Source of the DNA: Faecalicoccus sp. | GTDB taxonomy: Bacteria; Bacillota_I; Bacilli_A; Erysipelotrichales; Erysipelotrichaceae | Assembly (NCBI GenBank): GCA_017941505.1 | Contig: JAGAWH010000218.1 | Span: 1 to 9,185, forward strand | Direction: 5' to 3' | DNA length: 9,185 nt | Shown here: positions 1 through 7,202 of the stretch, one piece after another | How positions within the stretch are numbered: position 1 is the first letter of the stretch | Layout: each line of letters opens with the position of its first letter | Position numbers and translations under genes: made by a program | Notes under the pieces: model-generated | Seen by the model: only the letters and a program-made list of their open reading frames with translations | What the model was told of the DNA's origin: nothing | Database searches by the model: none

Positions 1-70
1 ACTACGCTTGGCGGTAACTACCTGCGGTTGGACTTTCACCAACTAGAGATGTGCCATGCCCGACACACAG
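1..70. other. Unexplained edge segment with three small inverted repeats
   Basis: No convincing gene is visible here. On the plus strand three short inverted repeats follow each other: bases 11-25 (GC-GGT / ACC-GC with one bulged T), bases 26-44 (GGTTGG / CCAACT with one G-T pair around a 7-base loop) and bases 50-67 (TGTG / CACA). A minus-strand reading frame stays open to the window edge, and a short plus-strand frame closes at the TAG at 44-46, but neither resembles a protein I recognise. It could be the end of a dispersed repeat, a small structured RNA, or the tail of a gene lying to the left. Which one cannot be decided from this window. Confidence 0.3.
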
Positions 71-71
71 T

Positions 72-101
72 AAAAAAAATCGGGATTTCGGTCCCGATTT
101 T
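72..101 (-). terminator. Intrinsic terminator of the MATE gene, possibly bidirectional
   Basis: A perfect 10-bp stem pairs 76-85 (AAAATCGGGA) with 92-101 (TCCCGATTTT). An extra T-G pair closes a UUCG-like loop on the plus strand. The eight A's at 72-79 become a U-tract on the minus strand, directly after the MATE stop codon, so the minus-strand role is clear. The T-run at 98-101 would also allow weaker termination of rightward transcription from the left edge. Confidence 0.9.
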
Positions 102-108
102 ATCATGT

Positions 109-1446
109 TTAAACAACTCGATATTCCATCCATTTTCCGCTTTGATAACGCCATACAAAGAACAGAATACGTGTGGTCCAGTCGATATACATCGCAATTC
201 TTGTTCCTACAACGCCCATGCCAAGAACCGTACCTAAAAGATATGCACCGGCTACACGGGATATAAACATAGAGGCAACACCGATTACCATCGTAAATTT
301 GGCATCTCCGGCAGCCCGCATTGATGTCGGTAAGACAAACGCCAATGGATGCAGAACAGATACCGCGATACATTCCATGGCCAGAATGGTTTGGGCAATC
401 TTCAGGGTTTCCGGTGTCAAAGTATATAACTTTAAGGCAAAAGGACTGATTCCGTAAACAGCTAAGTTGTTGACAATGGCCATGACCCAGGCCCATGTTA
501 CCATCTTGCGGATGTAGAATTTCGCCTGATCATAGTCATTGGCTCCGACACATTGACCGACAACGGTCACAATCGCTAACTGCATCGCCATCTCGGTGGC
601 ATAACATAATACCGCTAAGGAGTTGGTTACACCGTTTGCTGCAATCTGGGAGGTTCCATAAGTTGCCACAAAGGTCGATACCAGTACTTTACCCAATTGG
701 AAAAGTCCACTTTCAATACCGTTGGGAATCGCAATGGTAAGGATCTGGCGAATGGTTCTGAAATTATATTGAATGATATTTTTCCAGGTGAGGAAGATTT
801 CATAATTCCGGTTAAATGCCATACGTGTCATCAAAACAGCTGCCACAACACGGGATGCGAGTGTAGGCCATGCCACACCGGCTGCGCCCATATGGAAATG
901 ATAAATCAAAATATAGTTACCAATCAGGTTGACTAAGTTCATGATGATCGATACCCGCATGGTAGCTTTGGTATCACCCATGGACCTGTATAAGGCAGCT
1001 GCTGCATTATAGGCACCCAGAAACGGGAAGGACAATGCGGTAATCCAGAAATACACGGCACCGGATTCAAATACATCGCTGGCTACACTGCCGTACAGCG
1101 CATGAAGAATCTGCCGATGTAATACAAAACAACCGACTCCCAACAGAAGGGAAATCACAACGGAAACCAAAACCAATTGACCGGCCGATTTACGGGTTCG
1201 GTCTTGGTCACCATAGCCTAAAAATTGCGATACGACTACAGATCCTCCACCGGCAACCGCTGCCAGAAGCTGAATGATTAAGTTGTTGACATCATTTACG
1301 ATGGAAACACCGGATATGGCTGCTTCACCGGCACTGGAAACCATAATGGTATCCAGCATTCCCACCAACATTAATAAAAGCTGCTCAATCAATAAAGGTA
1401 CAATCATCTTTCTTAATTGAGCATTCGAAAACAATTTATTCTCCAT
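109..1446 (-). CDS. MATE-family multidrug/Na+ (or H+) antiporter
   Basis: A 445-residue polytopic membrane protein of normal length for the MATE family, which exports cationic drugs or metabolites in exchange for Na+ or H+. Two homologous MatE halves are visible (about residues 15-180 and 235-405), and hydrophobic segments fit 12 helices. The paired family signatures are RSMGDTK at 154-160 and RAAGDAK at 377-383, and the first-helix region reads VGMLDTIMVS (28-37). A conserved GQCVGAND stretch lies at 307-314. The ATG at 1446 has GAGGGAG five bases upstream and a stronger AAGGAGG 14 bases upstream, so either may act as ribosome binding site. It lies downstream of the small gene at 1578-1976 on the same strand, but a terminator separates them, so it probably has its own promoter; I could not pick one out with confidence. 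The substrate cannot be predicted. A nearby TetR gene makes drug-responsive control possible. Confidence 0.93.
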   Translation of the reverse strand: MENKLFSNAQLRKMIVPLLIEQLLLMLVGMLDTIMVSSAGEAAISGVSIVNDVNNLIIQLLAAVAGGGSVVVSQFLGYGDQDRTRKSAGQLVLVSVVISLLLGVGCFVLHRQILHALYGSVASDVFESGAVYFWITALSFPFLGAYNAAAALYRSMGDTKATMRVSIIMNLVNLIGNYILIYHFHMGAAGVAWPTLASRVVAAVLMTRMAFNRNYEIFLTWKNIIQYNFRTIRQILTIAIPNGIESGLFQLGKVLVSTFVATYGTSQIAANGVTNSLAVLCYATEMAMQLAIVTVVGQCVGANDYDQAKFYIRKMVTWAWVMAIVNNLAVYGISPFALKLYTLTPETLKIAQTILAMECIAVSVLHPLAFVLPTSMRAAGDAKFTMVIGVASMFISRVAGAYLLGTVLGMGVVGTRIAMYIDWTTRILFFVWRYQSGKWMEYRVV

Positions 1447-1542
1447 ATATTCTCCCTCTGCCTCCTTATTGTATGCCTTTTTAGAATTGATGAAAAGGAA
1501 ATTGACTTGAACTTTCAGTTTGAATTTTTTTATAGAGTGTAA

Positions 1543-1571
1543 ATAAAAAACTCAGTCTGAGAGGACTGAGC
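1543..1571 (-). terminator. Intrinsic terminator of the small hypothetical gene
   Basis: A 7-bp stem pairs 1551-1557 (CTCAGTC) with 1564-1570 (GACTGAG) around a 6-base loop. On the minus strand it is followed by a run of six T's (1545-1550) and then further T/A-rich sequence. It starts 7 bases after the stop of the gene at 1578-1976 and isolates that gene from the MATE gene. Confidence 0.85.
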
Positions 1572-1577
1572 TGTATA

Positions 1578-1976
1578 TTACACTTCCATTTTCTTAAAAG
1601 ACGGCATATCGATGTCGTTGATTTTCCATTCATTATTTTTATTGATTAGATGGAGTACAATCGTTCCATCCACCTTATCCTTGTATTTACATCCAAGAGT
1701 GCCTTTGGCTCCTGTCTTGGTTTTTTTGACTTCCTTTACGGTCCAGTCAAACTTTGACATATTTTTGAGCAAAAACTGGATTTTCTTTGGTGAAGGGGTA
1801 TCCGTATTACGCGTTAAGAGATTCCCTAAAAAGCCTCCGCCTGCATACGTTTTGACAAGCTTTACTTTTTTTGCTCCTTCCGGTGTTATATAGGGATTTA
1901 ATCCATCAATCCCCGATTTCTTGATGTCCTTAACGGCATTGTTTAAGAATTCTTCCGGTTCCATTGTTTGTTTCAT
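1578..1976 (-). CDS. Small conserved-looking cytoplasmic protein, unknown function
   Basis: This predicts a 132-residue, lysine-rich protein that I do not recognise. The ATG at 1976 is chosen because GGAGGT (1984-1989) lies seven bases upstream. The longer frame opening with GTG at 1997 would place that ribosome binding site inside the coding sequence. There is no signal peptide and no membrane segment. The N-terminal part looks helical (EEFLNNAVKDIKKSGID), a glycine patch AGGGFLGN lies at 45-52, and the C-terminal half alternates like beta strands, ending in GTIVLHL...NEWKINDIDMP. A helix-then-sheet layout with a closing 'EWKI' strand is reminiscent of NTF2-like/DUF4878-type proteins, but this is an impression, not a family assignment. 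It lies 90 bases downstream of tetR on the same strand with no terminator between, so the two may be cotranscribed. Confidence 0.8.
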   Translation of the reverse strand: MKQTMEPEEFLNNAVKDIKKSGIDGLNPYITPEGAKKVKLVKTYAGGGFLGNLLTRNTDTPSPKKIQFLLKNMSKFDWTVKEVKKTKTGAKGTLGCKYKDKVDGTIVLHLINKNNEWKINDIDMPSFKKMEV

Positions 1977-1983
1977 GATGATT

Positions 1984-1989
1984 ACCTCC
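1984..1989 (-). promoter_or_regulatory. Ribosome binding site that fixes the start of the small gene
   Basis: GGAGGT on the minus strand lies seven bases before the ATG at 1976. It decides against the upstream GTG at 1997. Confidence 0.85.
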
Positions 1990-2032
1990 GTGTTCACTGA
2001 ATGGGTTATGATTGTTTCATTTCACTAAAATT

Positions 2033-2061
2033 ATTGTATAATGCCTTACGACAAAAATCTA
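2033..2061 (-). promoter_or_regulatory. Weak candidate promoter for the small hypothetical gene
   Basis: On the minus strand TAGATT (2061-2056), a 17-base spacer and TACAAT (2038-2033) lie in the AT-rich gap after tetR. The -10 matches 5 of 6 consensus bases, but the -35 matches only 3. Read-through from tetR is an equally good explanation for expression. Confidence 0.3.
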
Positions 2062-2066
2062 ATAGT

Positions 2067-2585
2067 TTACGGCATTGCCTTTACGATGATTTCCGCCATT
2101 TCCTCCACGGTTTCCTCAAAACCTCCGATTCCCCATATAATGGCTGTTACTACAAGTCCGGCGGTATAGAAATGGGAGATGTATTTTATCGATTTTACAT
2201 TTTCTCCATAAAGACTGACATTATGGAAGGATATTTCATTGATCTGTGTTTCCAAATATCCTAATAGATTGTTTTTATAAAGCGGAATCAGGATATCGAT
2301 ATTCTGCTTACAGGTGTTGAAAAAATATATTAACAGCTGTCTGCGGTTATTGAGATTTGGCTGGTTTTCCACATAGTCTTTCACCAGATGGTCAACACGA
2401 TACATGATGATATCATTCATGGTTTCAAAGTTGCGGTAAAATGTCTTTCTGCCTACTTTTGCCTTCTCACATAAGGCAGTCACGGTAATGGAATCATAGC
2501 TTTGGTGGCTTAATAATTCAAAAAAGGCATCGGTGATCATAGTTTGCGATTGTATGGCAATGGGGTTGGTTTGTATGGTATACAT
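2067..2585 (-). CDS. TetR/AcrR-family transcriptional regulator
   Basis: A 172-residue regulator with the typical TetR N-terminal DNA-binding domain. The helix-turn-helix lies at about 33-53 (TVTALCEKAKVGRKTFYRNF), followed by the usual MNDII linker and a divergent C-terminal ligand/dimerisation domain with a hydrophobic helix near the end (AGLVVTAIIWGIGGF). It is slightly short for TetR proteins but complete. The ATG at 2585 is preceded by a GGAAGGAAA purine stretch; an internal ATG (Met16) would remove the first DNA-binding-domain helix and is less likely. It is divergent from glgB across a 114-base gap holding a palindrome that fits a TetR-type operator. TetR proteins usually repress themselves and neighbours. 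Candidate targets are its own promoter, glgB and the MATE pump two genes downstream. The ligand is unknown. Confidence 0.92.
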   Translation of the reverse strand: MYTIQTNPIAIQSQTMITDAFFELLSHQSYDSITVTALCEKAKVGRKTFYRNFETMNDIIMYRVDHLVKDYVENQPNLNNRRQLLIYFFNTCKQNIDILIPLYKNNLLGYLETQINEISFHNVSLYGENVKSIKYISHFYTAGLVVTAIIWGIGGFEETVEEMAEIIVKAMP

Positions 2586-2626
2586 TGACTCAATTTCCTT
2601 CCTTTTGTGTCAGTTATATAGGTTGT

Positions 2627-2660
2627 TTGATTCAAAGAATTCTCAATGATAATATATACT
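2627..2660 (+). promoter_or_regulatory. Predicted glgB promoter
   Basis: TTGATT (2627-2632), a 17-base spacer and TAATAT (2650-2655) form a plausible sigma-A promoter. An alternative pairing is TTCAAA (2631-2636), 18 bases, TATACT (2655-2660). Either would start transcription near 2662-2668, just upstream of the palindrome at 2673-2686. Confidence 0.5.
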
Positions 2661-2679
2661 TAACAATTAGATGACACAA
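2651..2679 (-). promoter_or_regulatory. Predicted tetR promoter, overlapping the glgB promoter
   Basis: On the minus strand TTGTGT (2679-2674), 17 bases, TATATT (2656-2651). The -10 is 5/6 and the -35 only 3/6. The -10 overlaps the glgB -10 on the opposite strand, and the -35 lies inside the palindrome at 2673-2686, as expected for an autoregulated divergent pair. Confidence 0.4.
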
Positions 2680-2686
2680 GTGTGTC
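2673..2686. promoter_or_regulatory. Palindrome, candidate TetR operator or 5'-UTR hairpin
   Basis: GACACA-AG-TGTGTC is a perfect 6-bp inverted repeat with a two-base centre, located between the divergent promoters and the glgB ribosome binding site. Its size and symmetry fit a TetR-dimer site. It overlaps the proposed tetR -35 and lies just downstream of the proposed glgB start site, so bound protein could block both genes. An extra half-site, TGTGTC, lies at 2606-2611 close to the tetR ribosome binding site. In RNA it could instead form a short hairpin (5-bp stem, AAGU loop) just before the glgB ribosome binding site. Confidence 0.5.
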
Positions 2687-2690
2687 TTTT

Positions 2691-2696
2691 GGAGGG
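2691..2696 (+). promoter_or_regulatory. Ribosome binding site that fixes the glgB start
   Basis: GGAGGG lies just before the ATG at 2700. A reading frame beginning at the GTG at 2682 would place it, and half of the palindrome, inside the gene, so ATG 2700 is preferred. The spacing is rather short. Confidence 0.75.
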
Positions 2697-2699
2697 CAT

Positions 2700-4454
2700 A
2701 TGAATTTACAGGACTTTTATGTAGGGAAGGCATTTGATGCATACACATACTTCGGTGCACATTATATGGCTGATGGGGTGATGTTTCGTACCTATGGGCC
2801 GCAGGCGGATAGAATCTGTTTGATCGGAGATTTCAATAACTGGAAAGAAGTAGATATGGTCCAATCCGGACAGTCCGGTATCTGGGAATTAAAGGTAGAC
2901 AATGCCGTTCCGGGACAGATGTATAAATATGTAGTCTATGGACATAACGGAAGAGTAGAACATTGTGACCCATATGGTTTTGGAATGGAATTACGTCCTG
3001 ATTTTGCCTCTATTATCCGCAAAATGAATGATTATGGCTTTATGGATGAGAAATGGATGAAGTCCCGTAATTTATGTTATGGAGACCCGCTCAATATTTA
3101 TGAGCTTCATTTAGGTTCCTGGAGACATAACGAAAATAATGAAAACGGCTGGTATCGGTATGATGAAATTGCCGATGATTTAATTTGGTATGTAAAGGAA
3201 AACCATTATACCCATGTGGAATTTATGCCGTTATCCGAACATCCGTTCGATGGAAGCTGGGGTTACCAAAATACCGGTTTCTTTGCCCCGACTTCAAGAT
3301 ACGGTACCGCTCGTGAGCTCAAAATATTGATTGATAGACTCCATCAGGCAGGTATCGGTGCCATCATCGATTTTGTACCGGCTCATTTTGCCACGGATTA
3401 TTATGGACTTCGTTTATTTGATGGGGATGAGCTTTATGAATATCCGGCCAGTGATATCGGAAACAGCGAATGGGGAAGCTGTAACTTCTTGTATTCCAGA
3501 GGAGAAATCCGCTCCTTCCTTCAAAGTGCTGCCAACTATTGGTTAACCGAATATCATTTCGATGGTCTTAGAATGGATGCGGTAAGCCGTTTGATCTATT
3601 GGCAGGGACAGGAATCCCGCGGTGAAAATAAAATTGCGATTGAATTTATCAAAACAATGAACAGCGGTATCCGTAAACTGCATCCAAGTGCCATGTTGAT
3701 TGCCGAGGATTCCACATCTTATCCTAATGTCACCAGACCGGTAGAAGATGGCGGCTTGGGCTTTGACTACAAATGGGATCTTGGATGGATGAATGATACC
3801 TTAGATTACTTTATGAAACAGAGCGATGAAAGAAAAGATTTACCGGGGAAATTAACCTTCTCCATGTTCTATTTCTATAATGAAAGATATTTATTACCTT
3901 TATCGCATGATGAAGTCGTTCATGGTAAAAAAACCATTGTTGATAAGATCTTTGGAAGTTATGAAGAGAAATTTGCCCAGGCAAGATGTTTATATATGTA
4001 TATGATGATGCATCCGGGTAAGAAATTAAATTTCATGGGCAATGAGATCGGCATGTTTAGAGAATGGGATGAAAAGAAAGAACCGGATTGGTTTATTCTT
4101 AAATATCCTATGCATGATTCCTTCCATAAATACATCATTGAACTCAATAAGATTTATCAAAGTACTCTGGCATTATATGCATGGGATTATGATCCGAAAG
4201 GCTTTGAGTGGCTGACCATCAATGAAAACGGATCGAATGTGTTTGGCATCAAGCGAACCGCTGATGACTGTAAGGTAGCTGCCTTATTCAATTTCTCGAA
4301 TTCAGAGGTTACCTATAAAGCGGTGGAAGACTGGCGTGTTGAACTCAACAGCGATTGGGAAATGTATAACGGAACGACACCGAAACCGGCTCGTATCCGC
4401 AAGACCGGAACCTTTAAATTAGCACCGTTCAGCTGTTTATATTTGACAAAATAG
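2700..4454 (+). CDS. glgB: 1,4-alpha-glucan (glycogen) branching enzyme, GH13
   Basis: This 584-residue enzyme cuts alpha-1,4-glucan chains and re-attaches them through alpha-1,6 bonds to make branches in glycogen. It has one N-terminal CBM48 domain (about 15-90, with GDFNNW), then the GH13 barrel opening with YELHLGSW (134-141). Conserved blocks are HPFDGSWGYQ (181-190), DFVPAHF (224-230), FDGLRMDA (287-294) with nucleophile D293, LIAED (333-337) with acid/base E336, and LSHDEVVHG (401-409) with the transition-state HD pair at 403-404. The C-terminal beta domain ends in CLYLTK. The length is below the 630-730 residues common in bacteria because the extra N-terminal CBM48-like module is absent. 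No glgC, glgA or glgP adjoins it, so it is probably a single-gene unit rather than part of a glycogen operon. A divergent tetR gene and a shared regulatory palindrome lie upstream. Confidence 0.95.
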   Translation: MNLQDFYVGKAFDAYTYFGAHYMADGVMFRTYGPQADRICLIGDFNNWKEVDMVQSGQSGIWELKVDNAVPGQMYKYVVYGHNGRVEHCDPYGFGMELRPDFASIIRKMNDYGFMDEKWMKSRNLCYGDPLNIYELHLGSWRHNENNENGWYRYDEIADDLIWYVKENHYTHVEFMPLSEHPFDGSWGYQNTGFFAPTSRYGTARELKILIDRLHQAGIGAIIDFVPAHFATDYYGLRLFDGDELYEYPASDIGNSEWGSCNFLYSRGEIRSFLQSAANYWLTEYHFDGLRMDAVSRLIYWQGQESRGENKIAIEFIKTMNSGIRKLHPSAMLIAEDSTSYPNVTRPVEDGGLGFDYKWDLGWMNDTLDYFMKQSDERKDLPGKLTFSMFYFYNERYLLPLSHDEVVHGKKTIVDKIFGSYEEKFAQARCLYMYMMMHPGKKLNFMGNEIGMFREWDEKKEPDWFILKYPMHDSFHKYIIELNKIYQSTLALYAWDYDPKGFEWLTINENGSNVFGIKRTADDCKVAALFNFSNSEVTYKAVEDWRVELNSDWEMYNGTTPKPARIRKTGTFKLAPFSCLYLTK

Positions 4455-4470
4455 GGGAGACCCTATTTTT
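4448..4470 (+). terminator. Intrinsic glgB terminator overlapping its stop codon
   Basis: A perfect 9-bp stem pairs 4448-4456 (AAAATAGGG) with 4461-4469 (CCCTATTTT) around a GAGA tetraloop, with a T-run at 4466-4470. The TAG stop of glgB (4452-4454) lies inside the left arm. Confidence 0.9.
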
Positions 4471-4482
4471 GTTTATAAAAAA

Positions 4483-4509
4483 TTAGCACTTTAACGTTGA
4501 CAGTGCTAA
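4483..4509. promoter_or_regulatory. CIRCE operator for HrcA, upstream of clpB
   Basis: TTAGCACTT (4483-4491), nine bases, CAGTGCTAA (4501-4509). It keeps the known CIRCE layout (TTAGCACTC-N9-GAGTGCTAA) with only the innermost base of each arm changed. CIRCE is the target of the heat-shock repressor HrcA. Its right arm covers the clpB -35 box, so HrcA should block RNA polymerase directly. Confidence 0.95.
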
Positions 4510-4524
4510 AAAGGATGTTATAAT
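4497..4524 (+). promoter_or_regulatory. clpB promoter, perfect sigma-A boxes
   Basis: TTGACA (4497-4502), a 16-base spacer, TATAAT (4519-4524), both matching consensus exactly. The predicted start is near 4531. The -35 lies inside the CIRCE operator, so a very strong promoter is held down by repression. Confidence 0.92.
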
Positions 4525-4528
4525 ACAA

Positions 4529-4555
4529 TTGGCATTAGAAATAAACGAGTGCTAA
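4529..4555. promoter_or_regulatory. Second, degenerate CIRCE-like element at the clpB start
   Basis: The right arm GAGTGCTAA (4547-4555) is a perfect CIRCE half-site. Exactly nine bases upstream TTGGCATTA (4529-4537) matches 6 of 9 bases of the left arm. The element covers the predicted transcription start and its last bases run into the AAGGAGG ribosome binding site. It may be a second HrcA site, or a decayed one with only a half-site left. Confidence 0.6.
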
Positions 4556-4560
4556 GGAGG
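4554..4560 (+). promoter_or_regulatory. clpB ribosome binding site, fused to a CIRCE half-site
   Basis: AAGGAGG lies eight bases before ATG 4569. Its first two A's are the end of the CIRCE-like arm GAGTGCTAA. It rules out the in-frame GTG at 4560, which overlaps this site. Confidence 0.9.
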
Positions 4561-4568
4561 TGTTCCTA

Positions 4569-7124
4569 ATGAATTATGAACAAATGTCAGAAAAACTGCA
4601 GAAGGTTTTAATGGATGCCGTGAATGGTGCCAAAGCTGCCCAGCATCCAAGCGTTGATACGATAGATATGTTGTCAGCTATCTTCCGTGATGATACCCTG
4701 GATGGTCTTTATTCACGTGTAGGAGTTGATAAGAAAAAAGCTTTGGATTTTATTGATCAGGAAAGCGCGAGAGTCGCAAAAAGTCAGAATCAGTCTTTGA
4801 ACTTCTCAACTGCCGTACAGAACTCTTTGGATAAAGCTGAAAAATGGGGCAAAGAAAATGGTGAAACATATATGTCTGTTGCCAGTGTATGGATTGCCTT
4901 GATGTTTAACCAGTCCTATGTTTCCAAACAGCTGGTTGCGATGTTTAACTTGAAAGAAGACGAGGTAAAGAAAGCAGAATTGGAAAGAAGAAACGGTAAG
5001 AAATACGATACTCCAAATTCAGAGGATAACGTAGAAGCTTTACAGAAATACGGTAAAGATTTAGTTCAATATGTCCGCGATGGTAAAATTGATCCGATTA
5101 TCGGACGTGATGATGAAATTCGCCGTGTTATGCAGATTCTTTCTCGTAAGACTAAGAACAATCCGGTATTGATCGGTGAGCCGGGTGTTGGTAAAACAGC
5201 GGTAGTAGAAGGTATCGCATGGCGTATTATGAAAGGCGATGTACCGGAATCCTTAAAGGACAAACAGTTAATCGAAATCGATATGGGTGCTTTAATTGCC
5301 GGTGCGAAATATCGTGGTGAATTTGAAGAACGTTTAAAATCCGTCTTAGATGAAGTAAAAAGAGCCGATGGTCAGATTATCTTATTTATTGATGAGATTC
5401 ACAATCTGGTCGGTGCCGGTAAAACCGAAGGCTCCATGGATGCTGCCAACTTATTAAAACCAATGTTGGCTCGTGGTGAATTACACTGCATCGGTGCAAC
5501 CACATTTAAGGAATACCGTAACTATATTGAAAAGGATGCAGCCTTAGAAAGACGTTTCCAGCGTGTTAATATTGATGAGCCGACCGTAGAAGAGACAATT
5601 TCCATTCTGCGTGGCTTAAAGAACCGTTATGAAAGCTATCACGGTGTGCGTATTTTAGATAGCGCCTTAATCGCGGCAGCTACTTTATCCAATCGTTATA
5701 TTACCGACCGTTTCTTACCGGATAAGGCTATCGACTTAGTGGATGAAGCCTGTGCAACATTAAAGGTAGAAATGGAAAGTATGCCGCAGGAACTCGATGA
5801 GTTGGAGCGTAAGATTTTACAACTGCAGATTGAAAAGACATCTTTGATGAAAGAAGATGATCCTAAGACAGTATCCCGTAAAAACGAGATCGAAGCGGAA
5901 TTAGGAAGATTACAGTCCCAGCGCGATGAAATGCATTCAAAATGGGAAGATGAAAAACTGAATTTAGCTAAGGTGCAGGAAGACAAGCAGGCTTTGGAAA
6001 AAGCACGCTTAGATCTGCAGCAGGCACAGAATGAAGCCCGTTATGAAGAGGCAGCTCGTCTACAGTATGGTGTGATTCCGGAACTCGAACAGCGAATTAA
6101 AGCTGCAACTGCTTCCGATAAGTCCAATGCGCTGATTCAGGAGACTGTTGATGAAGAGTTAATTGCGGAAATCATCTCTAAGACAACCGGTATTGAAGTA
6201 TCCCGTCTTGTAGAGGGTGAGCGTTTAAAACTGTTACGCTTAAAAGAAGAAATGCAGAAACGTGTTATCGGTCAGGATGAAGCTTTAGAGCTTGTAACAG
6301 ATGCGATCTTACGTTCAAAGGCACAGATTCAGGATGAGAATCGTCCAATCGGTTCCTTCATGTTCTTAGGCCCTACCGGTGTCGGTAAGACAGAGGTAGC
6401 TAAGACTTTGGCAGAACAGTTATTTGATGATGAGAAACATATCGTACGTATTGATATGTCTGAATATATGGAGAAACACAGCGTTTCCCGTTTGATTGGT
6501 GCTCCTCCGGGATATGTTGGCTATGATGAAGGCGGACAGTTAACCGAAGCTGTACGTAGAAGCCCTTACTCCATCGTTCTGTTCGATGAAATCGAAAAGG
6601 CACATCCGGATGTATTCAACGTATTATTACAGATCTTAGATGATGGACGTATTACCGATTCTAAGGGTGTTACCGTTGATTTCAAGAACACCATTATTAT
6701 CATGACATCCAACTTAGGAAGCCAATATGCGTTTGAAGAAGGCGACGTCCATGAAAAATACATGCAGGAAGTACGTAAACACTTCAAGCCGGAATTTATC
6801 AACCGTATTGATGAGATCATTGTATTCAATGCGTTAACTCCGGAAGCTTACGGTAAGATTGCCCACAAGTTTATCAACCAGTTAGCTGCTCGTCTGGCAC
6901 AAAGAGATATCGAATTACATGTCAGCGATGCGGTATACGAACAGATCTCTAAGATGGGTGTAGATCCGGTATATGGTGCCCGCCCGATGAAGCGTTATAT
7001 CCAGAAAAATATCGAAACCCAGATTGCCCGTACTATTATTGAGTCCGGTGTGGTTAAAGATGCCGATATTTACGTAGACTTTGACGGTAATGACTACACC
7101 TACAAAGTAATAGAAAAAGAATAA
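4569..7124 (+). CDS. clpB: ATP-dependent disaggregase ClpB (Hsp100)
   Basis: An 851-residue cytoplasmic hexameric chaperone that threads aggregated proteins through its pore together with DnaK/DnaJ/GrpE. Domains run in order: Clp N-domain (1-145); first ATPase with Walker A GEPGVGKT (203-210), pore loop KYRG (247-250), Walker B ILFIDE (271-276) and arginine pair RR (328-329); a coiled-coil middle domain (about 400-525); and second ATPase with Walker A GPTGVGKT (601-608), pore loop GYVG (648-651), Walker B VLFDE (680-684) and sensor-2 GAR (803-805). The long middle domain and absence of a ClpP-docking loop identify ClpB rather than ClpC or ClpA. All catalytic residues are present. ATG 4569 fits the ribosome binding site. 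It is a single-gene unit with a terminator on each side. CIRCE sites indicate HrcA control; I see no CtsR-type direct repeat. Leucine TTA and arginine CGT are frequent, consistent with high expression. Confidence 0.97.
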   Translation: MNYEQMSEKLQKVLMDAVNGAKAAQHPSVDTIDMLSAIFRDDTLDGLYSRVGVDKKKALDFIDQESARVAKSQNQSLNFSTAVQNSLDKAEKWGKENGETYMSVASVWIALMFNQSYVSKQLVAMFNLKEDEVKKAELERRNGKKYDTPNSEDNVEALQKYGKDLVQYVRDGKIDPIIGRDDEIRRVMQILSRKTKNNPVLIGEPGVGKTAVVEGIAWRIMKGDVPESLKDKQLIEIDMGALIAGAKYRGEFEERLKSVLDEVKRADGQIILFIDEIHNLVGAGKTEGSMDAANLLKPMLARGELHCIGATTFKEYRNYIEKDAALERRFQRVNIDEPTVEETISILRGLKNRYESYHGVRILDSALIAAATLSNRYITDRFLPDKAIDLVDEACATLKVEMESMPQELDELERKILQLQIEKTSLMKEDDPKTVSRKNEIEAELGRLQSQRDEMHSKWEDEKLNLAKVQEDKQALEKARLDLQQAQNEARYEEAARLQYGVIPELEQRIKAATASDKSNALIQETVDEELIAEIISKTTGIEVSRLVEGERLKLLRLKEEMQKRVIGQDEALELVTDAILRSKAQIQDENRPIGSFMFLGPTGVGKTEVAKTLAEQLFDDEKHIVRIDMSEYMEKHSVSRLIGAPPGYVGYDEGGQLTEAVRRSPYSIVLFDEIEKAHPDVFNVLLQILDDGRITDSKGVTVDFKNTIIIMTSNLGSQYAFEEGDVHEKYMQEVRKHFKPEFINRIDEIIVFNALTPEAYGKIAHKFINQLAARLAQRDIELHVSDAVYEQISKMGVDPVYGARPMKRYIQKNIETQIARTIIESGVVKDADIYVDFDGNDYTYKVIEKE

Positions 7125-7130
7125 CTTTGA

Positions 7131-7160
7131 ACAAACCACGGTAAAAATGCCGTGGTTTTT
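7131..7160 (+). terminator. Intrinsic terminator of clpB
   Basis: A 9-bp stem pairs 7133-7141 (AAACCACGG) with 7150-7158 (CCGTGGTTT) around an 8-base A-rich loop, with T's at 7156-7160. It ends the clpB transcript eight bases after the stop codon. Confidence 0.92.
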
Positions 7161-7176
7161 CTTATCCTAATTGCGT

Positions 7177-7182
7177 TATAAT
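7177..7182 (+). promoter_or_regulatory. Candidate -10 box of the sirtuin gene
   Basis: A consensus TATAAT lies 20 bases before the sirtuin ATG. No good -35 is present at the right distance; the expected position falls in the T-rich end of the clpB terminator. Expression may therefore be weak. Confidence 0.4.
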
Positions 7183-7202
7183 CAAATCAGAGGTGAGTAC
7201 AT

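Noticed and set aside
2..496. Long minus-strand frame covering the left edge and the 3' part of the MATE gene
   Set aside because: It lies in another frame of the MATE gene, crosses that gene's terminator, has an irregular Cys/His-rich composition and no ribosome binding site.
1507..1536. Plus-strand promoter-like boxes TTGAAC-N18-TATAGA between MATE and the small gene
   Set aside because: They point into the 3' end of a minus-strand gene with nothing to express on the plus strand, and the AT-rich sequence makes chance matches likely.
2037..2042. Plus-strand TATAAT in the tetR to small-gene gap
   Set aside because: There is no -35 at proper spacing and no plus-strand gene follows before the tetR coding region.
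2001..2264. Plus-strand frame opposite tetR
   Set aside because: It is antisense to a clear TetR gene and has no ribosome binding site or family resemblance.
1..2585. Defence or antibiotic-resistance island around tetR and MATE
   Set aside because: There is no transposase, integrase, attachment-site repeat or abrupt composition change; the genes are common chromosomal types.
5696..5986. Minus-strand frame opposite the clpB middle domain
   Set aside because: It is a Ser/Cys-rich shadow of the coiled-coil codons, without a ribosome binding site.
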